Assembly: GCF_018294505.1 (NCBI RefSeq)
Contig: NC_057809.1
Coordinates: forward strand, 141,148,979 to 141,212,978
Length of the DNA: 64,000 nucleotides
DNA from: Triticum aestivum
Lineage: Eukaryota; Streptophyta; Magnoliopsida; Poales; Poaceae
Direction: 5' to 3'
The position numbers and the translations under genes were made by a program. Within the stretch, counting starts at the first letter, position 1. Each line of letters opens with the position of its first letter. Below the pieces are notes generated by a model. That model had not been told where the DNA came from. It searched no databases and saw nothing but the letters and a program-made list of their open reading frames with translations. Positions 54,372 through 64,000 of this stretch are shown piece after piece.

Positions 54372-57300
54372 TTACACAGTAATGATTCTAACACCCATGG
54401 AGCCTTGGTGCTGATCATGTTTTGCTCGTGGAAGAGGCTTAGTCAATGGGTCTGCAACATTCAGATCCGTATGTATCTTGCAAATCTCTATGTATCCCAC
54501 CTGGATTAGATCCCAGATGGAATTGAAGCGTCTTTTGATGTGCTTTGTTCTCTTGTGAAATCTGGATTCCTTTGCCAAGGCAATTGCACCAGTATTGTCA
54601 CAAAAGATTTTCGTTGGACGCGATGCAATAGGTATGACACCTAGATCGGATATGAACTCCTTCATCCAGACTCCTTCATTTGCTGCTTCCAAAGCAGCTA
54701 TGTACTCCGCTTCACATGTAGATCCCGCTACAATGCTTTGTTTAGAACTACACCAACTGACAGCTCCACCGTTTAATGTAAACACGTATCCGGTTTGCGA
54801 TTTAGAATCGTCCGGATCAGTGTCAAAGCTTGCATCAACGTAACCTTTTACGATGAGCTCTTTGTCACCTCCATATATGAGAAACATATCCTTAGTCCTT
54901 TTCAGGTATTTCAGGATGTTCTTGACCGCTGTCCAGTGATCCACTCCTGGATCACTTTGGTACCTCCCTGCTAGACTTATAGCAAGGCACACATCAGGTC
55001 TGGTACACAGCATTACATACATGATAGAGCCTATGGTTGAAGCATAGGGAACATCTTTCATTTTCTCTCTATCTTCTGCAGTGGTCGGGCATTGAGTCTT
55101 ACTCAACTTCACACCTTGTAACACAGGCAAGAACCCTTTCTTTGCTTGATCCATTTTGAACTTCTTCAAAACTTTGTCAAGGTATGTGCTTTGTGAAAGT
55201 CCAATTAAGCGTCTTGATCTATCTCTATAGATCTTAATGCCTAATATGTAAGCAGCTTCACCGAGGTCTTTCATTGAAAAACTCTTATTCAAGTATCCCT
55301 TTATGCTATTCAGAAATTCTATATCATTTCCAATTAGTAATATGTCATCCACATATAATATCAGAAATGCTACAGAGCTCCCACTCACTTTCTTGTAAAT
55401 ACAGGCTTCTCCAAAAGTCTGTATAAAACCAAATGCTTTGATCACACAATCAAAGCATTTATTCCAACTCCGAGAGGCTTGCACCAGTCCATAAATGGAT
55501 CGCTGGAGCTTGCACACTTTGTTAGCTCCCTTTGGATCGACAAAACCTTCTGGTTGCATCATATACAACTCTTCTTCCAGAAATCCATTCAGGAATGCAG
55601 TTTTTACATCCATCTACCAAATTTCATAATCATAAAATGCGGCAATTGCTAACATGATTTGGACAGACTTAAGCATCTCTACGGGTGAGAAGGTCTCATC
55701 GTAGTCAATCCCTTGAACTTGCCGAAAACCTTTTGCAACAAGTCGAGCTTTGTAGACAGTAATATTTCCGTCAGCGTCAGTCTTCTTCTTGAAGATCCAT
55801 TTATTCTCAATTGCTTGCTGATCCTCGGGCAAGTCAACCAAAGTCCATACTTTGTTCTCATACATGGATCCCATCTCAGATTTCATGGCTTCAAGCCACT
55901 TTGCGGAATCTGGGCTCACCATCGCTTCTTCATAGTTCGTAGGTTCATCATGATCTAGCAGCATGATTTCCAGAACAGGATTACCGTACCACTTTGGTGC
56001 GGATCTCACTCTGGTTGATCTACGAGGTTCAGTAGTATCTTGTCCTGAAGTTTCATGATCATCATCATTAGCTTCCTCACTAATTGGTATAGGTGTCGCA
56101 GAAATAGTTTTTTGTGATGTACTACTTTCCAATAAGGGAGCAGGTACAGTTACCTCGTCAAGTTCTACTTTCCTCCCACTCACTTCTTTCGAGAGAAACT
56201 CCTTCTCTAAAAAGGATCCATTCTTAGCAACGAATGTCTTGCCTTCGGATCTGTGATAGAAGGTGTACCCAACAGTCTCCTTTGGGTATCCTATGAAGAC
56301 ACATTTCTCTGATTTGGGTTCGAGCTTATCAGGTTGAAGCTTTTTCACATAAGCATCGCAGCCCCAAACTTTAAGAAACGACAACTTTGGTTTCTTGCCA
56401 AACCACAGTTCATAAGGCGTCGTCTCAACGGATTTTGATGGTGCCCTATTTAACGTGAATGCGGCCGTCTCTAGAGCGTATCCCCAAAACGATAGCGGTA
56501 AATCGGTAAGAGACATCATAGATCGCACCATATCTAGTAAAGTACGATTACGACGTTCGGACACACCATTACGCTGTGGTGTTCCGGGTGGCGTGAGTTG
56601 CGAAACTATTCCACAATTTTTCAAATGTACACCAAACTCGTAACTCAAATATTCTCCTCCACGATCAGATCGTAGAAACTTTATTTTCTTGTTACGATGA
56701 TTTTCAACTTCACTCTGAAATTCTTTGAACTTTTCAAACGTTTCAGACTTATGTTTCATTAAGTAGATATACCCATATCTGCTTAAGTCATCTGTGAAGG
56801 TGAGAAAATAACAATATCCGCCACGAGCCTCAATATTCATCGGACCACATACATCTGTATGTATGATTTCCAACAAATTTGTTGCTCTCTCCATAGTACC
56901 GGAGAACGGTGTTTTGGTCATCTTGCCCATAAGGCACGGTTCGCAGTACCAAGTGATTCATAATCAAGTGGTTCCAAAAGTCCATCAGTATGGAGTTTCT
57001 TCATGCGCTTTACACCGATATGACCTAAACGGCAGTGCCACAAATAAGTTGCACTATCATTATCAACTCTGCATCTTTTGGCTTCAACACTATGAATATG
57101 TCTGTCACTACTATCGAGATTCAAAAAAAATAGACCACTCTTTAAGGGTGCATGACCATAAAAGATATTACTCATATAAATAGAACAACCATTATTCTTA
57201 GGTTTAAATGAATAACCGTCTCGCATCAAACAAGATCCAGATATAATGTTCATGCTTAACGCTGGCACCAAATAACAATTATTTAGGTCTAATATTAATC

Positions 57301-58357
57301 CCGGAGGTAGATGTAGAGGTAGCGTGCCGACTGCGATCACATCGACTTTGGAACCGTTTCCCATGCGCATCGTCACCTCGTCCTTAGCCAATCTTCGCTT
57401 AATCCGTAGTCCTTGTTTCGAGTTGCAAATATTAGCAACAGAACCAGTATCAAATACCCAGGTGCTACTGCGAGCATTAGTAAGGTACACATCAATAACA
57501 TGTATATCACATATACCTTTGTTCACCTTGCCATCCTTCTTATCCGCCAAATACTTGGGGCAGTTCCGCTTCCAGTGACCAGTCTGCTTGCAGTAGAAGC
57601 ACTCAGTTCCAGGCTTAGGTCCTTACTTGGGTTTCTTCTCCTGAGCAGCAACTTGCTTGCTGTTCTTCTTGAAGTTCCCCTTCTTCTTCCCTTTGCCCTT
57701 TTTCTTGAAACTAGTGGTTTTGTTAACCATCAACACTTGATGCTCCTTCTTGATTTCTACCTCCGCAGCTTTCAGCATTGCGAAGAGCTCAGGAATAGTC
57801 TTGTTCATCCCTTGCATATTATAGTTCATCACGAAGCTCTTGTAGCTTGGTGGCAGTGATTGGAGAATTCTGTCAATGACGCAATCATCTGGAAGATTAA
57901 CTCCCAATTGAATCAAGTGATTATTATACCCAGACATTTTGAGTATATGCTCACTGACAGAACTGTTCTCCTCCATCTTGCAGCTATAGAACTTATTGGA
58001 GACTTCATATCTCTCAATCCGGGCATTTGCTTGAAATATTAACTTCAACTCCTGGAACATCTCATATGCTCCATGACGTTCAAAACGTCGTTGAAGTCCC
58101 GATTCTAAGCCGTAAAGCATGGCACACTGAACTATTGAGTAGTCATCAGCTTTGCTCTGCCAGACGTCCATAACATCTGGTGTTGCTCCAGCAGCAGGCC
58201 TGGCACCCAGCGGTGCTTCCAGGACGTAATTCTTCTGTGCAGCAATGAGGATAATCCTCAAGTTACGGACCTAGTCCATGTAATTGCTACCATCATCTTT
58301 CAACTTTGCTTTCTCAAGGAACGCATTAAAATTCAACGGAACAACAACACGAACCAT
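54372..58357 (-). pseudogene. Copia-2 gag-pol polyprotein with few lesions
   Basis: The start ATG is at 58355-58357. Order: gag (58357-57620), CCHC knuckle CFYCKQTGHWKRNC (about 57600-57560), protease WVFDTGSVANICNS (about 57450), integrase zinc region LWHCRLGHIGVKRMKK (about 57040), core IIHTDVCGPM, LRSDRGGEY and GVSERRNRTLL (56870-56530), RT GIDYDETFSPV (about 55710) and LILYVDDILLIGND (about 55340), and RNase H SWCSSKQSIVAGSTCEAEY (about 54730) to DPLTKPLP. Lesions: TAG for Trp near 58268, TAA after PKK near 57621, a frameshift near 56935 and TAG for Gln at about 55614-55616 just before MDVKTAFLNG. In an intact relative this makes all proteins for reverse transcription and integration in virus-like particles; this copy would depend on others. 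Confidence 0.92.
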
Positions 58358-59573
58358 CTATCTACAATCAAGCATAAACAAGCAAGATACTATCAGGTAC
58401 TAAGTTTCATGATAAATTTAGGTTCAATTAATTTACTTAAAGAACTCCCACTTAGATAGACATCCCTCTAATCCTCTAAGTGATTACGTGATCCAAATCA
58501 ACTAAACCATGTCCGATCATCACGTGAGATGGAGTAGTTTCATTGGTGAACATCACTATGTTGATCATATCTACTATATGATTCACGCTCGACCTTTCGG
58601 TCTCCGTGTTCCGAGGCCATATCTGTATATGCTTGGCTCGTCAAGTATAACCTGAGTATTCCGCGTGTGCAACTGTTTTGCACCCGTTGTATTTGAACAT
58701 AGAGCCTATCACACCCGATCATCACATGGTGTCTCAGCAAAAAGAACTTTCGCAACGGTGCATACTCAGGGAGAACACTTCTTGATAATTAGTGAGAGAT
58801 CATCTTATAATGCTACCGTCAATCAAAGCAAGATAAGATGCATAAAAGATAAACATCACATGCAATCAATATAAGTGATATGATATGGCCATCATCATCT
58901 TGTGCTTGTGATCTCCATCTTCAAAGCACCGTCGTGATCACCATCGTCACCGGGGCGACACCTTGATCTCCATCGTAGCATCGTTGTCGTCTCGCCAATC
59001 TTATGCTTCCACGACTATCACTACCGCTTAGTGATAAAGTAAAGCATTACATCGTGATTGCATTGCATACAATAAAGCGACAACCATATGGCTCCTGCCA
59101 GTTGCCGATAACTCGGTTACAAAACATGATCATCTCATACAATAAAATTTAGCATCATGTCTTGACCATATCACATCACAACATGCCCTGCAAAAACAAG
59201 TTAGACGTCCTCTACTTTGTTGTTGCAAGTTTTACGTGGCTGCTACGGGCTTAAGCAAGAACCAATCTTACCTACGCATCAAAACCACAACGATAGTTTG
59301 TCAAGTTGGTGCTGTTTTAACCTTCGCAAGGACCGGGCGTAGCCACACTCGGTTCAACTAAAGTTGGAGAAACTGTCACCCGCAAGCCACCTATGTGCAA
59401 AGCACGTCAGGAGAACCGGTCTCGCGTAAGCGTACGCGTAATGTCGGTCCGGGCCGCTTCGTCCAACAATACCGCCGAACCAAAGTATGACATGCTGGTA
59501 AGCAGTATGACTTATATCGCCCACAACTCACTTGTGTTCTACTCGTGCATATAACATCAACATATAAAACCTA
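58358..59573 (-). other. Copia-2 leader between primer-binding site and gag
   Basis: About 1.2 kb of non-coding sequence, typical for Angela-type elements. It probably holds packaging and dimerisation signals by analogy, but none can be pointed to. It is collinear with the leader of copia-1. Confidence 0.75.
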
Positions 59574-59586
59574 GGCTCAGATGCCA
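59574..59586 (-). other. Copia-2 primer-binding site
   Basis: The minus strand reads TGGCATCTGAGCC one base after the LTR end, close to the initiator-tRNA-Met type TGGTATCAGAGC. Copia-1 has TGGCATCATGAGCC at the same place. Confidence 0.75.
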
Positions 59587-59587
59587 C

Positions 59588-61286
59588 TGTTGGGGAACGT
59601 AGTAATTTCAAAAAAATTCCTGCGCACACGCAAGATCATGGTGATGCATAGCAACAAGAGGGGAGAGTGTGATCTACGTACCCTTGTAGATTGACAACGG
59701 AAGCGTTTGGTTGATGTAGTCGTATGTGTCCATGACCCGACCGATCAAGCACCGAAACTACAGCACCTCCAAGTTCTAGCACACGTTCAACTCGATGACG
59801 ATCCCCGGACTCCGATCCAGCAAAGTGTTAGGGAAGAGTTCCGTCAGCACGACGGCGTGGTGACGATCTTGATGCACTACCGTCGCAGGGCTTCGCCTAA
59901 GCACCGCTACAATATTATCGAGGACTATGGTGGAAGGGGGCACCACACACGGCTAAGAATATGATCACGTGGATCAACTTGTGTGTCAAGGGGTGCCCTC
60001 TGCCCCCCGTATATAAAGGATCAAGGGGAGGAGGCCGGCCGGCCCTCTATGGCGCGCCAAGGAGGAGTCCTCCTCCTAGTAGGAGTAGGACTCCTACTAG
60101 GAGGGGGAAACAAGTGGCGAGGGAGAGGGAAAGGGGGGCGCCGCCCCCCCTCTCCTAGTCCAATTCGGACCAGGGGGAAGGAGGCGCGCGACCCACCTTT
60201 GGCTGCCCCTCTCTCTCTCCACTAAGGCCCATATGGCCCATTACTTCTCCCGGGGGGGTTCCGGTAACCCTCCGGCTCTCCGGTTTTCTCCGAAATCACC
60301 CGGAACACTTATAGCCGTCCAATATATCAATCTTTATGTCTCGACCATTTTGAGACTCCTCGTCATGTCCGTGATCACATCCGGGACTCCGAACTAACTT
60401 CGGTACATCAAAACTCATAAACTCATAATATAACTGTCATCGAAACCTTAAGCGTGCGGACCCTACGGGTTCGAGAACAATGTAGACATGACCGAGACAC
60501 GTCTCCAGTCAATAACCAATAGCGGAACTTGGATGCTCATATTGGCTCCTACATATTCTACGAAGATCTTTATCAGTCAGACAGCATAACAACATACGTT
60601 GTTCCCTTTGTCATCGGTATGTTACTTGCCCGAGATTCGATCGTCGGTATCCCATACCTAGTTCAATCTCGTTACCGGCAAGTCTCTTTACTCGTTCCGT
60701 AATACATCATCTCACAACTAACTCATTAGTTGCAATGCTTGCAAGGCTTATGTGATGTGTATTACCGAGAGGGCCCAGAGATACCTCTCCGACAATCGGA
60801 GTGACAAATCCTAATCTCGAAATACGCCAACCCAACATGTACCTTTGGAGACACATGTAGAGCACCTTTATAATCACCCATTTACGTTGTGACGTTTGGT
60901 AGCACACAAAGTGTTCCTCCGGCAAACGGGAGTTGCATAATCTCATAGTCATAGGAACATGTATAAGTCATGAAGAAAGCACTAGCAACATACTAAACGA
61001 TCGGGTGCTAAGCTAATGGATTGGGTCATGTCAATCAGATCATTCACCTAATGATGTGATCCCGTTAATCAAATAACAACTCTTTGTTTATGGTTAGGAA
61101 ACATAACCATCTTTGATTAACGAGCTAGTCAAGCAGAGGCATACTAGTGACACTCTGTTTGTCTATGTATTCACACATGTATTATGTTTCCGGTTAATAC
61201 AATTCTAGCATGAATAATAAACATTTATCATGATATAAGGAAATAAATAATAACTTTATTATTGCCTCTAGGGCATATTTCCTTCA
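59588..61286 (-). repeat. Copia-2 5' LTR, 1.70 kb
   Basis: The plus strand runs from TGTTGGGGAACGTAGTAATT to GGGCATATTTCCTTCA. It is very similar to the 3' LTR; the most visible difference is a short deletion of TCCGGTGTCCGAA-type sequence near 60309. The hairpin lies at 60072-60104. Confidence 0.92.
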
Positions 61287-61291
61287 AAATG

Positions 61292-62311
61292 GGCGATGGG
61301 CCCAGACCCCTGCGCCATTGGATTTAGACTGGCGTGCTGACCTCTCTGTTGTGCCTAGGTGGGGCTGCGACGTGTTGATCTTCCGAGACCGGGCATGACC
61401 CTGGAAAGTGTGTCCGGCCAAAGGGGATCGAGCATGTTGGGAAATGTGGTGCACCCTTGCAGGGAAGTTTATCTATTCGAATAGCTGTGTCCCTCGGTAA
61501 AAGGACGACCCGGAGTTGTACCTTGACCTTATGACAACTAGAACCAGATACTTAATAAAATACACCCTTCCAAGTGCCAGATACAACCCGATGATTGCTC
61601 TCTCACAGGGCGACGAGGGGAGGATCGTCAGGTGGGAATATGCTATGCGATGATACTTGGTGAACTTACCATCTACTCTCTTCTACATGCTGCAAGATGG
61701 AGGTTGCCAGAAGCGTAGTCTTCGACAGGACTAGCTATCCCCCTCTTATTCCGGCATTCTACATTCAGTCCACATCTGCTACACCTTTTCCATTTGATAC
61801 CAATGCATACATATGTAGTGTAGCTCCTTGCTTGCGAGTACTTTGGATGAGTACTCACGGTTGCTTTGCTCCCTCTTTTCCCCCTTTCTATACCTGATTG
61901 TTGCGACCAGGCGATGGAGTCCAGGAGCCAGAAGCCACTGTCGATAATGACTGCTACTACTTGGGAGGTGCCTACTACTACGTGCAGGACACTGACGATG
62001 ACTAGGAGTAGTTTAGGAGGATCCCAAGCAGGAGGCATGCGCCTCTTTCGATCAGTATCCCAGTTTGTGATAGCCTTCTTAAGGCAAACTTGTTTAACTT
62101 ACGTCTGTTCTCAGATATTGTTGCTTCCGCTGACTCGTCTATGACCAAGCTCTTGCATTCGAGCCCTCGAGGCCCCTGGATTGTAATATGATGCTTGTAT
62201 GACTTATTTTTATTTGTACAGTTGTGTTGTGATATCGTCCCATGAGTTCCTGATCTTGATCGTACATGTGTGCGTGTATGATTAGTGTACGGTCAAATCG
62301 GGGGCATCACA
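61292..62311 (+). repeat. E9 5' LTR, second segment
   Basis: The LTR resumes with GGCGATGGGCC after the AAATG duplication and ends GGGGGCATCACA. It includes GACGATGACTAGGAGTAG and a T/G-rich end region. No gene is supported; the frames at 61673-62144 are incidental. Confidence 0.75.
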
Positions 62312-62314
62312 AGT

Positions 62315-62326
62315 TGGTATCAGAGC
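62315..62326 (+). other. E9 primer-binding site, tRNA-Met type
   Basis: TGGTATCAGAGC, the standard initiator-Met complement, 3 nt after the LTR end. Confidence 0.88.
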
Positions 62327-64000
62327 CGACTGCCTGTAGGAATCCCCCATCCAAACTCCTTGGCCGAAGTCGAGTCTAGACATTGCAAGACTTTTACTAA
62401 CATGGTTGTGTGCCGTACGGGCCCACGTCGCCATTTGGGTGGTATTAGGATCTTTTACTTCTCGATCTATACTCTGGGACCCTGATCTTTCTACTATCCG
62501 TGTTAAAGGATTAAGCTAATACCTGAAGATCCCCTTATTATAGATGATCGCCTGCTGCACCAGAAGATACTCTCCGATGTTATCTCGAGAGCTTGTGCTT
62601 AATGTGTTTGCAATTCCCTTCCACCGTCAAACCCTATAGATAACTACATGCACTTGCCATTCTTACCTTAGTCCCCAGTTGCTCTTGTTATTACAAGATA
62701 CCCCAAAATACTCGTTGTTGTTCCAAGAATCCTTGTGCCTACTGCCTTGTAGTTACTTGTCACCTGAATACACCTATAAATTAATCCTCACACACACCGA
62801 GGATTTTTTTTCTCCCCAGTTGTTCATGTGTTTCACCAAAGTCTTCGAAATACTATTTGATCTTCCGAAAATCCTCAGCAACTTATTTCTCTTGAAATTC
62901 TTGCTTGCTTGCATTGGGATTAATCCCATAAGTATAGTAATCTTATTGGCATCCTTTGCCACTATCATTTTGAGCCCATTGATTCAATAAGTGCGAATGC
63001 TCGCAATCCTCAACCAGATCTTGGACTTCATCCTTCCGGCTCAGACGTCATTTTAAACATGTGCTGGATCTCGACCAATCAAATCGACATCAATTGTACC
63101 CCTAAGGCTATTCTACCTATCCATCCCTAATCAGAGCATTGCTTCTCATCCCTTGTCTTGGAATTCATAATTCCTTTGCAATTGAGCTTTGGTTAGTCAG
63201 TTGTTTCTATCATCTGGTCTCCTTGCATTCTTTCTTCCTCTGGTTGAGTATTGATGCTCACATTAGATCTCTTGTGGACCACCAGACCCTTTGTCGGATT
63301 TTTATCTGACAACATCCTTCATATTCAATAAGCTTGTGAGCCTTTCCTCGGATACATAATGCCTTTGGTAAATTGTATCCTCTACTTTCTCAAGCATGCT
63401 CTACTATCGAGCTTGTGTTATTTATTCTTGAAATTTAAGGTATATGCTCCTAAGATGCCCCGATGGGTAGAACATATACCTTCCTTAATTTGTGTGAACC
63501 CGAAAGTCTTCATGGGTCATAACCTTCTGGTATTACGCTAGTTAAACTTTCAAACTCTAAACATTCTTAACTGAGAGTAGTAAATGAGAAGTTTTGTATT
63601 GGAGAAGTGGGAGTCGACCTTGAACCTTGCGTTCATGCCCATGGACACGATGTTGATCTTATCATGGATGCTTCGCTTAAACCCTCTTTGATATAAGTTC
63701 ATCTTATATATGGTAACTGGTCCTTTACAATCGTGGTTTCGACCATATTTTCTTCTTGATTCCACTTTTCAGACAAGTTAGAGTACTTGCCTTCTGCAGA
63801 TCAATACGCCTACCCAACCTCTATTTTGATTTGCCTTCCTGTATACCCCATGGTATCTCGAGGATATATCTTATGAATTTCTGATGAAGTAGTACCTTCC
63901 CTGTCATAGTGGCTCCACAGGTTCTGGGTTGTCATCAATGGAGAACATCGATAAGTGAACCGATTTCGCGCTTCGGACATCGATAAGTAATTTTCGTTGT
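62327..64000 (+). other. E9 interior, untranslated leader to window end
   Basis: No frame longer than about 100 codons and no recognisable gag in 1.67 kb. It is T-rich on the plus strand with many pyrimidine runs. Gag should lie beyond the window if this copy is complete. Confidence 0.55.

Larger units (their letters stand above)
52629..61286 (-). mobile_element. Copia-2: complete Angela copia retrotransposon, 8.66 kb
   Basis: The LTRs are at 52629-54338 and 59588-61286, flanked by perfect AAATG duplications (52624-52628, 61287-61291). It sits in E9's LTR. On the minus strand: 5' LTR (61286-59588), primer-binding site, 1.2 kb leader, one gag-pol frame (58357-54372), polypurine tract (GCAAGTGGGAGAC, about 54339-54351) and 3' LTR. 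The element is structurally complete, but gag-pol has a few inactivating changes. The size, the LTR start TGAAGGAAATATGCCC and the end GTTCCCCAACA are those I remember for Angela. Confidence 0.92.
49564..64000 (+). mobile_element. E9: LTR retrotransposon (probably gypsy) with a ~4.1 kb LTR, 5' part
   Basis: A long LTR starts TGTGACGCCCGGATAATTAA at 49564 and ends GGGGGCATCACA at 62311. It is interrupted by copia-2, and the TGGTATCAGAGC primer-binding site is at 62315. The interior runs to the window end without reaching gag. Superfamily is inferred from LTR style only. Confidence 0.75.

Noticed and set aside
54595..57859. Plus-strand frames of 60-148 codons opposite copia-2 gag-pol
   Set aside because: Mirror frames of the minus-strand polyprotein with no independent features.
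1..64000. Host genes, tRNA or rRNA genes
   Set aside because: Every recognisable frame belongs to a transposable element. The tRNA-like strings seen (TGGCGCCGTTGCCGG, TGGTATCAGAGC) are primer-binding sites next to LTR ends without tRNA folds.

Overview
The window looks like intergenic DNA from a large grass genome, most probably Triticeae (wheat, Aegilops or a close relative). I found no host gene, tRNA or rRNA. Nearly every base belongs to nested or broken transposable elements, and several have sequences I recognise from wheat (Angela-type copia LTRs, Fatima-like LTRs, Athila-lineage gypsy elements with TGATACGTC LTR starts). Family names are from memory; no search was run.

Layout. (1) 1-2350: the 3' end of a Fatima-like element (E1) with an antisense gene. 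(2) 2351-6424: a minus-strand Athila-like element (E2) reduced to LTR, primer-binding site, one intact 295-residue ORF and 3' non-coding repeats. (3) 6425-9178: a 5'-truncated LINE. (4) 9179-9589 plus 32437-32731: the 3' LTR of a minus-strand gypsy element (E5), split by a 22.8 kb Fatima-like element (E3, 9590-32431, TSD GGCGC). Inside E3 sit a second Fatima-like element (E4, 10375-19450, TSD GACAG), a 3.4 kb solo LTR (20243-23671, TSD CCGAG) and a 1.5 kb non-autonomous CACTA element (28500-30027, TSD CTA). (5) 32732-40085: the body and 5' LTR of E5, with a small 9-bp-TSD element in gag. (6) 40086-45464: a decayed Angela-like copia element (copia-1), cut by E5. (7) 45465-49297: rearranged pieces of two more gypsy elements (E7, E8). 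(8) 49564-64000: a gypsy-like element (E9) with an LTR of about 4.1 kb, a TGGTATCAGAGC primer-binding site and the start of its interior. Its LTR is split by a complete Angela copia element (copia-2, 52629-61286, TSD AAATG).

Insertion order can be read from the breaks: copia-1 was hit by E5; E5's 3' LTR was hit by the LINE and by E3; the LINE by E2; E2 by E1; E3 by E4, by the solo-LTR family and by CACTA. Hand-counted LTR divergence agrees where it can be tested: about 29/470 for E3 and 19/471 for E4, so the inner element is younger.

The most interesting system is in the Fatima-like elements. E3 and E4 carry gag plus an aspartic-protease region on the plus strand and show no reverse transcriptase, RNase H or integrase. 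The rest of each interior is a five-exon gene on the opposite strand. It starts with a domain of the kind Pfam calls 'putative gypsy type transposon' (PF04195) and ends in a coiled coil and a conserved C-terminal domain. Splice sites, intron phases (0, 2, 0, 1), intron sizes, a 115-nt fourth exon and a TATA-like box about 105-120 nt upstream of the ATG match between the two diverged copies. E1 has a distant version with the same first intron. Extra antisense ORFs are known in Tat-lineage gypsy elements such as maize Grande, so the class is not new, but its conserved spliced structure in pol-less elements deserves a closer look.
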